A DNA stretch of 64,000 bases. Source: Polia nebulosa. Its lineage: Eukaryota > Arthropoda > Insecta > Lepidoptera > Noctuidae. A program made the position numbers and the translations under genes. The stretch's first letter is position 1, and every line of letters starts with the position of its first letter. The notes under the pieces are model-generated. The model was given only the letters and a program-made list of their open reading frames with translations, was not told the origin of the DNA and searched no databases. Shown piece by piece: positions 32,401 through 42,905 of the stretch. The DNA lies in contig OX589608.1 in NCBI GenBank assembly GCA_951329385.1, forward strand, positions 25,057,483 through 25,121,482. Direction: 5' to 3'.

Positions 32401-32590
32401 AAAAAAAAAAAAAATACAACCGATTTCCAAAAAATTAAATACACTAAAAATTAAGAAATAAGTTTAATTTCGGAAATCGGTGTTTGTATTTTATTTCTTC
32501 GTTTTTGACACCGACTTCCGAAATTAAAGTTATTTTTTAATTTTTAGTGTATTTTCTTTTATGGAAGTCTGTTTTTTTTTTAAATTTTTT
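32401..32590. repeat. Hairpin repeat, third copy
   Basis: A left arm with ACAACCGATTTCC and TACACTAAAAATTAA faces a right arm with TTTTTAGTGTATTTT and GGAAGTC. Related to 10488-10682 and 23466-23637. Confidence 0.85.
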
Positions 32591-33097
32591 TTTGTCTTTA
32601 AAATTGTAAAATATTTTATTTTGCGATTTTTAAAATGGCCGTATGTTTGTTAAAAATTATCGTATTGGAGTCGCAAGACAAGCAATTTGAAGCTTAAAGT
32701 CTGTCGTTATGAGATCTTATGACAACATTTTTTACAAAAACGGTTTTTCTTAAAGTATAGGATACAAATATTGATCAGCTGATGATAATTTTGTACGGAA
32801 AGTCAATTTTTTTTTGGGAATATTCAATTTTTTCTTAGAGAAAGTTGTACATATCCATGGGCAGAACTAGTTCCTAAAATATGACCACACCTTTCCGTTA
32901 CACCCTGTATACATAATATAATATATCAGCATATAGATAATACTAGCTTCTGCCAGCGGCTTCACCTGTATGGAAACAGTACTTCCCGCACTATAAATTA
33001 TAAAATTCAGGTTTTAAAAAGTACCTAGTCGCGAGGTATACCCCCGCGCCAGACGCTAATGCCTCTAGAAAATGCTCGAACTACCACCAACACTTAC

Positions 33098-33265
33098 GTT
33101 GCTCGTCACTGGCTCTTCGTTTCTTGTTCACCACTTCTTGTTCTTCTTCCACTTCTATTTTAAATTCCATTAAAGGCACATCATCTTCTGAATCTGATTG
33201 AGAATGGTGTGTTGGTGTATCTTCTATATTTAAATAGCCATTGTCTGCATGTTCCAGTTCAAGAT
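33098..33265 (-). CDS. ZAD zinc-finger gene, exon 4 (acidic linker)
   Basis: The acceptor is TAATGCACAG and the donor GAGCAAC followed by GTAAGT. It encodes an acidic, Ser-rich linker of about 56 residues (LELEHADNGYLNIEDTPTHH, SQSDSEDDVPLMEFKIEVEE), ending with a basic patch VVNKKRRASDEQ that may serve as a nuclear localisation signal. Entry and exit phases match exons 3 and 5. Confidence 0.85.
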
Positions 33266-34606
33266 CTGTGCATTAAAAACAACAGTCACTAGAAATATTC
33301 ATAAAATAAATTCTTTACAGTCGTTTTATTTCACTACTTATAGAAGATACTTTTGTGTTGAATTACTCACAGAAACACTAATAAAATTATATACGGATGT
33401 AAATCATTTTATTTTGATCTTATAACCATCATATTCATTCTATTCTAAACCTTTAAAGTACGGACGTGGGGCTTGTGAGGCCGCGGCCGATACCCAGATT
33501 GTTATATTTACCCTACCCTCATACAGAATAATTCCTAACTCACTATAAGCTGCGAGTTCTGGTTGCACCCACACCATTAAAGGTAAAATATCGATTTAAA
33601 ATTACGACGCAGCTTCACAGGCCCGACGTCGGTACTAACGTTTTAATTTTTGGTTTCTTCTTAGTAAAATTCTTAATCAAGAATATTTTTTATGAGATTG
33701 GTCTATTGGGATGTCTACTTAGAACAGCTTTGAATGTACCGAGGCAGTATTCAAATCTCGAAGACAGAAAAATTCTTCGAATCAGACTTTTGAGATGGTA
33801 ATGAAAATCTCTTTCTCAATTTCGTGGTTGGATGGTTCCCTCCATATCAGTCATCTGTTTTTATACAAACACATGAGGAACCCACTTTTAATCCTGGTGG
33901 GAGACCGCTATTTTGAAGTAACATAAATAGGCTTCTTTGAGCGATTCCTCTATGGAATATCTCTTGTTACGTAATATAATAATTTCTACATCAATGTAAC
34001 AAACATGGTCAGGATGTACTTTGTACAAGCTTTTTAACTATTTAAAAACAAATAGGTACAATTACATCGAATTGAAAACTATATTGTAACAAAATGTAAT
34101 AATTACTTTGACGTATGAATCACGCACGCGTCATTATTGATAGCTGTTTAAAACAGTGGCTCAAACATAGGAACTTTGAAATGGAACACCCTGTATTTTT
34201 AATTAAACGAACTATTAAATATTTGAAAATATAAATAATAACTATAGGAAATGAATTTATTAAGGGAAATGGCTTTCTGTTCAGCAAATGCGTAATATCA
34301 TGATAATTGATTTGTACAATTAGTGCATGTTCTTGGGTTAATACTAAACTTAAAATGATTTAATACAAACATTTATAATAAATGTTAGCCCTCCTGTGCT
34401 CATGGGCTTCCAGGCCGGGGAGCCCATTAGTATGTTGCACGCTCTGCCACCCTATTGTTACGCCACTACCTGTCCCACAGGGACCATGCATTTTCTGGGA
34501 CAAAAGTAGTCTTCAGTCTCAGTTAAAACTACAAACGTAGAAACAATTTTACTTCTTTTAGAAAGACAGGAAATATCGAGTGCCTGTCTTTTTACATAAT
34601 AAAAGT
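33266..34606. other. Intron 3 sequence of the ZAD gene, no further gene
   Basis: AT-rich. No coding or repeat family recognised apart from short CACCCTGTAT words (34190) similar to the ends of the MITE at 61068-61366. Confidence 0.4.
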
Positions 34607-34753
34607 ATGTATTGGTTACTCGGAAGGAAATCCTGTCTATTAATACATAATAAATTAACCCTATGCAAGCATATTCTGATGCCAATTCTGACGTATGGTA
34701 TTCAACTTTGGGGCTTTACTAAACAAAGTAACATCAAAATAATAAAACAATTC
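34607..34753 (+). pseudogene. Jockey-type LINE fragment interrupted by the Gypsy element
   Basis: The plus strand reads SMYWLLGRKSCLLIHNKLT and then LMPILTYGIQLWGFTKQSNI, a classic stretch after the Jockey reverse transcriptase. The reading resumes after the Gypsy element at 39531 (NKALRHAVN), where an in-frame stop has arisen. Confidence 0.75.
34749..34753 (+). repeat. 5-bp target duplication, left of the Gypsy element
   Basis: AATTC, repeated at 39526-39530. Confidence 0.75.
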
Positions 34754-34909
34754 TGAAGGATCTCCGGACACTGGGAACCCCGGGGAATCGGCGGCAGTAA
34801 AACCACGTCAATCGCGTAACAGATTTATTGAGAGACTGGCTCACACATGCAAAGTTGTACATACCCACTTATTGCTATGAATATAAAATATAGAATTACC
34901 TACATCACA
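34754..34909 (-). repeat. 3' LTR of the Gypsy element
   Basis: 156 bp, reading on the minus strand from TGTGATGTAGG to GATCCTTCA. Contains an AATAAA in TCTCAATAAATCTG, a possible polyadenylation signal. Confidence 0.9.
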
Positions 34910-35056
34910 CCTCCACACTTAAACTTCTAGTACATAACTAATATAGGAAGATACAAAACAAAACGTTAACATTAACTAACACACTAACTTAACCTAATTA
35001 TAACTAGACTTTTACTCTATGTACTATAATAATAATAACAATATATTCTTACACAT

Positions 35057-38000
35057 CTAATCGAACTCAAATCCATATCTAACCGGTTTCTTGCGAATAC
35101 GGATGGGACGGTTCACGGAATCCGGAACGGTCGCGGTCGTCGGCGATGATTTACTGCCGACTGGTGGGGACGATGGTGCCTTACGGGTTGGTGAGGTCTT
35201 GGTGACTGCTGTATCCACCGCGTCACTCACTACTGGGCCGTCGCCCCCGGCTTCGCCCCTACTCGTCCCCTCACGAACCCTTGGCTCTGATGTACTTGGA
35301 GACAGCTGTTGCTGTTGCGGTTCAACGACATCCCCACTGACTTGTCCCTCGGACCTTACGTCTGGGTACATTCTACTTGAACGTCGAGTTCTATGCCTAA
35401 TTTGATCGCTATGCCGTGTGAGAAGTCGACCATCATCGCTGTTTACTACATAACTACGTGAACCTTGTTGGTTTACTACCGTTCCTTTTAACCACTTGTC
35501 TTTGCTACCGTAGTTCCTGGCCCATATCGTATCACCAACGGTGTGTTGCAATGGTTCAGTGCCCGAACTCGTTGACTGCTGACGCTGCACCCCTTCCACC
35601 CGGTCCTGACGCGCGCGGTCTGCGCGCAAAAGGTCTAACCGGGAACGCAACGGCCTACGTTGCAACAGCATGGCGGGACTTTCCCCTGTAGTGCTTTGAA
35701 TACTATTTCTATACGCTAGTAGGTATGTCTGTAAAGCTGTGTCGATGTCTACTGCCTCTCGGACTGCCTTTTTTATTGTTCGCTTACACAATTTGACGGC
35801 ATTTTCTGCTGCCCCGTTCGAAGCTGGATGATATACTGGGGAATACGACTGCTTAATACCGTTCAATTTTAAGAATTCTCCTAACTCCGTACTAGTAAAT
35901 GGTGGGCCCTGGTCGGATACAACCTCCAAAGGCAAACCAAATCGCGCAAATAATGACCTCATAACCTTAATGACTGCCGAAGCATTTGTTTTATTCATTT
36001 CAAAAATTTCAATCCACTTTGTACTGGAATCTATAACTACGAAAAACGTTTTTCCCTGGTATGGGCCTAAAAAGTCTACATGTAATCTACTCCACGGCTG
36101 GGCTAAATACGGCCAACTACGTGGTGCAGCCTGCGGCGGCGCAGCTGCTTCCATCGCACATGTTTCGCAAGAGCGGCATGTCGATTCGATGTCTGCGTCT
36201 ATATTGGGCCACCACACAAAACTTCGTGCCATCGACTTGGTCTTAACTATGCCCATGTGGCTAACATGAAGCTCTTTTAGTATTGTGTCCCGAAGCGTCG
36301 GTGGTACAACAATTCTATAGCCCCACATAATACAACCCCGTTCCACATATAATTCGTGTCGCCTATTAAAGTACGGTTTCATTAGTTCGTCTGTGCAATG
36401 CGACGGCCACCCTGACTGTACGCTCACCATCACTCTACTAAGCACCTGATCCCGCGCAGTTGCTAGACGTACATCATCATTCGTCACCGGCAAAAAACTT
36501 TCTGCAAAATTTAAATAGGTATATTCACGCCCGATTTTATTCTTATCTGTTGGTTGAGACAGTCGCGACAATGCGTCGGCACAGTTTTTAGCAGACGCAA
36601 CATATTGTATATCATACGAATAACCTGTTAATATTATTGCCCACCTTTGTAACCTGGATGCTGCCATAACCGGAATGCCTACTTTATTCCCGAAAATGTA
36701 TGTTAAGGGTTTGTGGTCTGTTCTTAAAGTAAACTTCCTACCGTACAAGTACTGATGGAATTTTTTAACACCGTATATAATCGCTAATGCCTCCCTGTCT
36801 ATTTGAGCATACGATCTCTCCGCGGAGGTAAGTGTGCGTGACGCGTATGCGATTGGGCGTTCGCCTTCCGGCGTGATGTGCGAGATGACGGCGCCTATCC
36901 CCGTGGCGCTAGCGTCTGTCGTCAGCACAAGCGGTAGCTCCAGGGAGTAATGCACAAGCACTTCACTCGTGCTCAGTGCCTGCTTAACCCGAGCAAAGGC
37001 TACCTCACAAGCATCGCTCCATACGTACTTCACCCCGGCACGCAACAAATTGTACAATGGTGTAAGGATCGTACTTACATTTTTTATAAACTTTCCATAA
37101 TACATGACCATCCCAATAAAAGCTTTCAACTCCGATACGTTCCTCGGTATCGGAGTTTTAACAATTGCTTCCACTTTATCTTTGCACGTGTGAACACCTT
37201 CCTTACTTATTACATACCCTAAATATTCGAGCGATTCCACAAAGAAAGAACATTTTTCTTTTGTTACTTTCAAGCCACTCGACTTCAGGCGTTCAAAAAC
37301 TTTATGTAGGCTACTTAAGTGTTGGGGTGTGTCCTTTCCTGTTATAATAATATCATCTAAAAAAACTCCTACGTGGGGTATATCTGCAAACAATTGTTCT
37401 AAACATCGTTGAAATATTCCTGGGCTTGACGACAGCCCATACACTAATCGTTTATACATGAAAAGCCCCTTATGTGTGTTAATTACCGCGTATCTCCTAG
37501 TATCATCCAGTTCAAACTGAGCGTATGCCTGTGACAAAACGATTTTACTAAATCTTTCGCCTCCGTGCAACCGAGACAAAAGATCTTCTACCTTAGGTAA
37601 TGGATAACGGTCGACTTCTAACACTTTGTTCAAGGTTAGTTTAAAATCGGCACAGACTCGAATGGTACCATCTTTCTTGACTACTGGCACGATTGGTGTT
37701 GCCCAGTCTGAGTGGTGGACGGGAGTGAGGATGTCGTCGCGTACCAGCTGTTCCAGTGCGCGCTCAACCGGCTCCCGCAGCGCGTACGCCAAAGGGCGCG
37801 CGCGCAGGAACATCGGCCGCACCCCTTCGCGCACGTGGATGCTCACTTGTCCTCCCGTGAACCGCCCCAGGCCATCCGCAAACACTTCACGGTATCTGGA
37901 ACTGAATTCCGAGAAATTAAAATCCAAATTCCGATTATTCTTGACTTTATTATAATGTATAGTCGACACCAATATATTTAGCTCCGCTAACCACTGTCTA

Positions 38001-39121
38001 CATATTAAAACGGTATTTCCATTGTCAATAACATATAGATCCAATATCTTTTCAGTATTATTATATTTAACAACGGGTTTAATAACACCTACAGGCCTAA
38101 CTAGTTCACCCGTGTAATATCTTAAGACTAACTTAGTGGGTTTAATACTTAAACTGGAAAACTTTTCCTGATATAATTGGTAATTAATGCACGAGATTGC
38201 ACTCCCCGTGTCACATTCCATTTTTAAGTCACAACCGTGCACACTTACAGAAATCATAATAGGTTCACACTGTCCAAGTGATAAGCGATTCATAGGTACT
38301 ATTACCTCGTCACTGTCGCTCCCCGTCGAGTAAGCGCCACACCTGTCGTCGCTGCCATGCCCGTTTTCTTGTATGTTATTTAAGTAATTATTCTTGGTCA
38401 ACTTCGGACACATCCTCTTCAAATGTCCCTCCTGGGTACAAATTCTACACACATACAGTTTGAATTTACACGTATTCGAATTGTGTTTGCCTCCACAGAC
38501 TTTGCATTCCTCATTTTTAGTGCCCGCTCGAAGTAAGTTGTAACCCGCTCCGCCTATGGTACTTGGACCGCCGCCGCCGGATTGTCGTGAGTCACGCGTC
38601 GAGCGAGTGTTTCGCCTCGCGGCCGGCCGATAGCCACCGCCGCCGCCGCCTCCCCACGCCCCGCGCCTTCCTCCGCCGCCGTCATGCCCGATCTTATGAA
38701 CGGGTATGGACTCCGCATCCGCTGCACTGCCGCCGGTCCTTCTTCTCGTACCGTCTTCCACTATTGCCGCGTTTGTCTCAGCCGCCTCCATCGATAAGGC
38801 CAGCTTATACGCCCGGTCGATACTGATGCTGTCGTCTTCAGTAAACAACTTCTGCCGAATGTCATCGTTTACTAAGCCGCACACAAATTGATCTCTCATA
38901 TTTTCTTTTAAACTGTCCGCCGTAAAAGAACAATCTTTACTCAGTCTTTTAAGCTCCGAGAAGTACGTCGCGATATTTTCACCAGGTTTTTGAATCCGTT
39001 GCCGAAATTTGAACCTCTCAGCGAGCATACACGGTTTGGGGTTTAAGTGTCCTTTCATTACCGCTATTAACTCCGAATAAGTTTTTGTGGATGGTTTAAC
39101 GGGCGTGCATAAATTAACCAT
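35057..39121 (-). CDS. Gypsy gag-pol polyprotein
   Basis: 1354 residues. Residues 1-200 are the C-terminal part of gag. Two Cys/His knuckles follow at about 206-238 (CKVCGGKHNSNTC, CRICTQEGHLKRMC). The aspartic protease motif DTGS is at about 304. Reverse transcriptase covers about 460-640, with YPLPKVEDLLSRL and the FLDD box (Asp589, Asp590). RNase H shows TTDASATGIGAVISH. Integrase has an HHCC zinc module (HVSHMGIVKTKSM, CRSCETC) and D,D,E residues in LHVDFLGPY, VVSDQGPPF and GAAENAVKL. The RT domain A aspartate is replaced: the family has an LDL-type motif, but Val528 stands here (KIVLSQAY, codon GTT at 37538-37540). The reverse transcriptase is therefore probably inactive despite the open frame. 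The gag start lies upstream in another frame. Confidence 0.9.
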   Translation of the reverse strand: MVNLCTPVKPSTKTYSELIAVMKGHLNPKPCMLAERFKFRQRIQKPGENIATYFSELKRLSKDCSFTADSLKENMRDQFVCGLVNDDIRQKLFTEDDSISIDRAYKLALSMEAAETNAAIVEDGTRRRTGGSAADAESIPVHKIGHDGGGGRRGAWGGGGGGGYRPAARRNTRSTRDSRQSGGGGPSTIGGAGYNLLRAGTKNEECKVCGGKHNSNTCKFKLYVCRICTQEGHLKRMCPKLTKNNYLNNIQENGHGSDDRCGAYSTGSDSDEVIVPMNRLSLGQCEPIMISVSVHGCDLKMECDTGSAISCINYQLYQEKFSSLSIKPTKLVLRYYTGELVRPVGVIKPVVKYNNTEKILDLYVIDNGNTVLICRQWLAELNILVSTIHYNKVKNNRNLDFNFSEFSSRYREVFADGLGRFTGGQVSIHVREGVRPMFLRARPLAYALREPVERALEQLVRDDILTPVHHSDWATPIVPVVKKDGTIRVCADFKLTLNKVLEVDRYPLPKVEDLLSRLHGGERFSKIVLSQAYAQFELDDTRRYAVINTHKGLFMYKRLVYGLSSSPGIFQRCLEQLFADIPHVGVFLDDIIITGKDTPQHLSSLHKVFERLKSSGLKVTKEKCSFFVESLEYLGYVISKEGVHTCKDKVEAIVKTPIPRNVSELKAFIGMVMYYGKFIKNVSTILTPLYNLLRAGVKYVWSDACEVAFARVKQALSTSEVLVHYSLELPLVLTTDASATGIGAVISHITPEGERPIAYASRTLTSAERSYAQIDREALAIIYGVKKFHQYLYGRKFTLRTDHKPLTYIFGNKVGIPVMAASRLQRWAIILTGYSYDIQYVASAKNCADALSRLSQPTDKNKIGREYTYLNFAESFLPVTNDDVRLATARDQVLSRVMVSVQSGWPSHCTDELMKPYFNRRHELYVERGCIMWGYRIVVPPTLRDTILKELHVSHMGIVKTKSMARSFVWWPNIDADIESTCRSCETCAMEAAAPPQAAPRSWPYLAQPWSRLHVDFLGPYQGKTFFVVIDSSTKWIEIFEMNKTNASAVIKVMRSLFARFGLPLEVVSDQGPPFTSTELGEFLKLNGIKQSYSPVYHPASNGAAENAVKLCKRTIKKAVREAVDIDTALQTYLLAYRNSIQSTTGESPAMLLQRRPLRSRLDLLRADRARQDRVEGVQRQQSTSSGTEPLQHTVGDTIWARNYGSKDKWLKGTVVNQQGSRSYVVNSDDGRLLTRHSDQIRHRTRRSSRMYPDVRSEGQVSGDVVEPQQQQLSPSTSEPRVREGTSRGEAGGDGPVVSDAVDTAVTKTSPTRKAPSSPPVGSKSSPTTATVPDSVNRPIRIRKKPVRYGFEFD

Positions 39122-39276
39122 TAATCATATGCACTATTACCAACGACCGTAATTAAAGTTGCGACTTTTAATTCACTTTTTACACTGTTGGCAATAAAGT
39201 ATTGATCTAATCGATCCACATACGTGTCCCAATTGTCTTTCGTTAGGTCAAACGCACCGATCTTTCCGACCGCCAT
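39121..39276 (-). CDS. Gag N-terminal piece, out of frame with gag-pol
   Basis: 51 codons from an ATG at 39276 (MAVGKIGAFDLTKDNWDTYV) to a TAA at 39121-39123. The stop overlaps the ATG of the long frame as TAATG. Content continues straight into the next frame (NSAYD, then MVNLC), so the two are one gag separated by a single-base difference. It could be a one-base deletion or a stop-start junction. Confidence 0.7.
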   Translation of the reverse strand: MAVGKIGAFDLTKDNWDTYVDRLDQYFIANSVKSELKVATLITVVGNSAYD

Positions 39277-39369
39277 TTTGAGTCCGTTATGTAACTTTAC
39301 ACCGCACCTTTAGAGTTTTCTGGTCGCAACATAAAATTTACACGCGTGTAATCACTTAATCGTCGCCAC

Positions 39370-39525
39370 TGAAGGATCTCCGGACACTGGGAACCCCGGG
39401 GAATCGGCGGCAGTAAAACCACGTCAATCGCGTAACAGATTTATTGAGAGACTGGCTCACACATGCAAAGTTGTACATACCCACTTATTGCTATGAATAT
39501 AAAATATAGAATTACCTACATCACA
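39370..39525 (-). repeat. 5' LTR of the Gypsy element
   Basis: 156 bp, identical by eye to 34754-34909. Confidence 0.9.
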
Positions 39526-39530
39526 AATTC

Positions 39531-39560
39531 TAAAATAAAGCACTCAGGCATGCTGTCAAT
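39531..39560 (+). pseudogene. Continuation of the Jockey-type LINE fragment
   Basis: Reads NKALRHAVN in the frame of 34607-34753 after the Gypsy element and one target duplication are removed. It ends where an R1-clade fragment begins. Confidence 0.6.
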
Positions 39561-40826
39561 ATGTCGTGCGGTGTCCCACAGGGATCGGTCCTGGGGCCGC
39601 CTCTGTGGAACATCGGGTACGACTGGGTGCTGCGCGCCGAACTCCCTAGCGGTGTCAGGGCAAGGTCGCACCAGGTGGCGGCCGACCTGATGACATACGG
39701 GGTCGCGACAGTCATAGAGGATCCGGCAACTGGGACTCGAGTTGGCCTCACTGCCTGCACAAGTCCGAGGCCATGTGTTTTCAAGGTCCTCGGAACGCGC
39801 CACCATCGGGTTCCCAGATAACGTAGAAGGGGTTCACATTGATTCAGATGAAGTACCTGGGACTCGCCCTCGACAGCCAGTGGAACATCATGGAGCATTT
39901 CCGACGTTTGGCTCCCAGACTGTAGCGGGCCGGGGCTGCCTTGAAGCGGCTCCTACCCAATCTGGGGGGTCCAAACGCCTCTTGCCGTAGGCTCTACCCG
40001 AGTGTCGTGCGGTCCTTTACGGAGCACCGGTGTGGGCGCGCTCCTTGAGGCGGCGACATCTCGCAGCTCGGCGGACAGAGCTCCGGCAGGATGTCATGGC
40101 GCGATGGAGAGTGACTGTCGCAACCCAGCGCTGGGCACGCCACAATTGCGGCAGTAGTGCCCCTCTTTAAGGAGTGGCTGGAGAGGCGCCACGGCGTCCT
40201 CACCTTCCGCCTGACGCAGGTCCTCACCGGACACGGCTGTTTCGGGAGGTTCCTGTGTCGGATAAGGCGGGAGGAAACGCCCGGGTATCACCATTGTGCG
40301 GATCGCCCAGAGGACACGGTGGAGCATATGGTGGAGATTTGCCACGCTTGGGCGGAGCATCGACGTGTCCTCGTGGAGGCGACCGGCGACAGCGACCTCT
40401 CGTACCCGGCCCTGGTCCGGGAAGCAGTCTCCTCCTTCTGCGAAGCAGTAATGCTCGGGTGTCACCCTCACGCCCCTAGCCGCAGCCGCCACAGGAAATG
40501 CCCTGGGCGTCGGGGGTCGCGATACGATCTCCGGCCACCGTAGACGCGGGCCTGCGGACGGCGAGTGGCGAGTGGGTAGCTCGCCGTCCGATCAGCACCA
40601 GGCCCGAGAGTCGACGGCGCGTAGTGTTCCACGCGCGCCGAACAAGAGATGTCAGCCACTACTGACAGGGCCCGTCATGGCCGAGGCATGCATGCCAAGG
40701 GGTCACGGCTAACTTCATAACAGAGTTACCGCGCCCCTGGAAGGAACAAGGGTGGGTTTTAGTCAGTAAAAATCTGACACGCCCTCCCGCTCCGCGCAGA
40801 GCGGAAGAAGTCATAGGATGATTACC
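39561..40826 (+). pseudogene. R1-clade LINE fragment, internally deleted
   Basis: Begins in RT with MSCGVPQGSVLGPPLWNIGY and follows the ORF2 of 12718-15918 through to DLRPP and the 3' untranslated region. The catalytic YADD segment is deleted: PSGV is followed directly by RARSHQVAADL. Further frame changes occur near 39750-40150. The C-terminal zinc motif is still readable (HCADRPEDTVEHMVEIC). No poly(A) tail is seen at the 3' end. Confidence 0.85.
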
Positions 40827-40883
40827 TTATTTGTTGTTTTTAAACTATCTTACTTGTTTTTAAACTTATTCTTATAAACATAC

Positions 40884-41067
40884 CATCACTGTGATGTGCC
40901 TCTTTTGGCTCAATGATAAGTTCGAGTCTCTCATAGACAGCTGGTAGCTCTTCTTTGACAGCATTTCTTTCTGTTTGACATGCATCAACTATATTTATAT
41001 GCACCACGGGTGATTGAATAAACCCATTAAAACACTTCAAGGGGTCTTGGTACATAAAAGGTTTTAC
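40884..41067 (-). CDS. ZAD zinc-finger gene, exon 3
   Basis: The acceptor is CTTTTATAG and the donor AGTGATG followed by GTATGT. It encodes about 61 residues (VKPFMYQDPLKCFNGFIQSP, then VKEELPAVYERLELIIEPK) linking the ZAD to the acidic linker. It starts in phase 0 after exon 2 and ends in phase 1 to join exon 4. No zinc ligands here. Confidence 0.82.
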
Positions 41068-41281
41068 CTATAAAAGATAACCATAGTATTAGATAGGTGA
41101 CCTTGACTTATTTTTTGTGTGTAAAAAAAGAAACTAAAATTATCTGTTGTTTAATATTTATCAACATCTATTAAAAACTCGCGTTTTTCCTGTGTATTTG
41201 CTCTATTTTATTTACAAAGTGTTTATGGGTTGACATGTTATTGGTTATTAGCATTCACATACATGTTGAGTAATTCCTCAC

Positions 41282-41416
41282 CTCAGAATCCCCATTAATC
41301 ATCTGAGCAAACATCTCTTCTGCTTCCACACATTTTCTCTGGAATTGGTAGTATTGCTCCAGTTTAGCGTAGCAGAAGAAACAAGCAAGCATCGGTCTTC
41401 TGTCTTCAGTTACAAA
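41282..41416 (-). CDS. ZAD zinc-finger gene, exon 2 (second half of ZAD)
   Basis: The acceptor is GTCTGTTGCAG and the donor TCTGAG followed by GTGAGG. 45 codons include RRPMLACFFCYAKLEQYYQF and KCVEAEEMFAQM. ACFFC supplies the second Cys pair of the ZAD (Cys48, Cys51), and the helix that follows is typical of the domain. Confidence 0.88.
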
Positions 41417-41560
41417 CTGCAACAGACCTTTTGATAAACTATTTTTTGTTATGATGATTACATTGAATTCATAATTCTATCAATAAGGGTTAAGCTAGCA
41501 AAATGATATTGTTGTGTATGTCATTAATTTGTGGCAAATAAATACTTTTTCTTTCTTTCA

Positions 41561-41787
41561 TAATAATCAGCCTTTTAATGTCCCCACTGCTGGAGCACAG
41601 GTCTCCTCTCTGTGAGAGGGTGTGGGCCGGAATTATCCACCACGCAAGCCCAATGCAGGTTGGACATGTTTTCCTTCAGTGTTGAGGGCAGTGGTGATGG
41701 AATAATTTACACAAAGCACCTGCTTGGGTTTGAGCTCACAACCTACAACTTCTAAGTCGCAGCCGTTACGACTGGGCCACCACTGTT
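41561..41787 (-). mobile_element. tRNA-derived SINE, second copy
   Basis: Same family as 27015-27292. On the minus strand TGGCCCAGTCGTAACGGCTG (A-box region) is followed by GAGCTCAAACCC (B-box region), then the shared body ending near CATTAAAAGGCTGATTAT. It lies in intron 1 of the ZAD gene. Confidence 0.75.
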
Positions 41788-42455
41788 CACACATTCAATA
41801 GGGATGATTGAAGGGTACAAAAATAATAATTCTATTTAGTCTGTATCACTTACGGACTAATTAGAATTATTATTTTATCAAAAAATATCGGACACATATT
41901 TTTTGCTTTATAAAATTAATGAAAAATTACAAAGATACAACGCAACAAAGTACAGGAGAAGGGCTTGTTATGTCACTTTTGAGTAAAAATAGGTACAATT
42001 TGAACTTAAGTGTGACGTCATGTGAAATTTCAACGCACTGTATTGTCTTCATTTATTGTTAACGTGACCACGGGGTCTCATCTCGAACAAAGAAAGTTTA
42101 GTTCAAATAAATGTCAATAGATGGCGTAATATGCATCGATTTCTTATTGAATTTGAAGTAATTTTGAAATTAAATATGGTTAAAATTGTATTTTCTTATT
42201 TAATATACTGCCCTAAGCAAAAAATTGTGGAATAGGTAATTGGCTTGTAATTGCAATTTAGACGATTATTGGAACGAGTCCTTAAACATCTATATTTCTT
42301 GTACCAATAGATGGCGCTGTTTGAAGTTTAGAGTTTACTCATTCACCTCTTTAAAATTTGAATAGTGACACATTTTGAAACAGTGAAACTGCTATGAAGT
42401 GCTAAAGCTTAAAATAATTCCTTATTATGTGCGAAAATATTGGTAAGACATTAAG

Positions 42456-42627
42456 TAAATTCATTCAGCTTGCAAGCCGTCGCTGCTCACACCATCTAGC
42501 GAAGTGGAGATGACGGCCCCGAACAAAGACCAAAAGTTACTTGTGCCAGACGAAAACCCGTAGTTACGGTGGTACCGTTTCTTTGTATGGGATGAGGCAT
42601 CTGTACGCTAGTATTATATTATCTGTG
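42456..42627 (+). repeat. Dispersed repeat shared with 59616-59787
   Basis: From TAAATTCATTCAGCTTGCAA to ATTATATTATCTGTG, about 170 bp and highly similar to the second copy (shared GTGCCAGACGAAAACCCGTA). Class unknown. Confidence 0.8.
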
Positions 42628-42754
42628 ACGTGACAAAAGAAAAAATACGTGTCCAATATTTTTTGGTAACATAACTGATAGACTAATTAGATTTTTTTAG
42701 TCATCAATCCATTTATACTATTGTAATGCAATCCGAGGGGAATTCTGAAAGTGG

Positions 42755-42905
42755 CACTGGCATGTGATCTAGAGGAATGAGGGAAACAGAGAGGAAAGTA
42801 TATGTATGAATGTGAATGGCTACAAGCGGAGTGGAAGACCAAAGAAGTGATGAATGGACTGTGTGCAAGGTGATGTCTAGAAAGACTAGCTGATTACCAA
42901 AGATG
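42755..42905 (+). pseudogene. Degenerate RTE LINE 3' fragment
   Basis: The plus strand shows NVNGYKRSGRPKK followed by stops and MDCVQGDV, matching the VDGYKSRGRPKKRWLDCVKED end of the RTE protein at 44566. Much more decayed than that copy. Confidence 0.6.

Larger units (their letters stand above)
34754..39525 (-). mobile_element. Gypsy-type LTR retrotransposon with identical LTRs
   Basis: A 4.77-kb element on the minus strand. Two 156-bp LTRs start TG and end CA and show no difference over their full length by eye, implying very recent insertion. A GTGTGGAGG purine run sits just before the 3' LTR, and TGGCGACGATTA next to the 5' LTR is the likely primer-binding site. AATTC is duplicated at the ends. 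There is one long gag-pol frame and no envelope-like gene. It lies within intron 3 of the ZAD zinc-finger gene, in the same direction. Confidence 0.92.
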
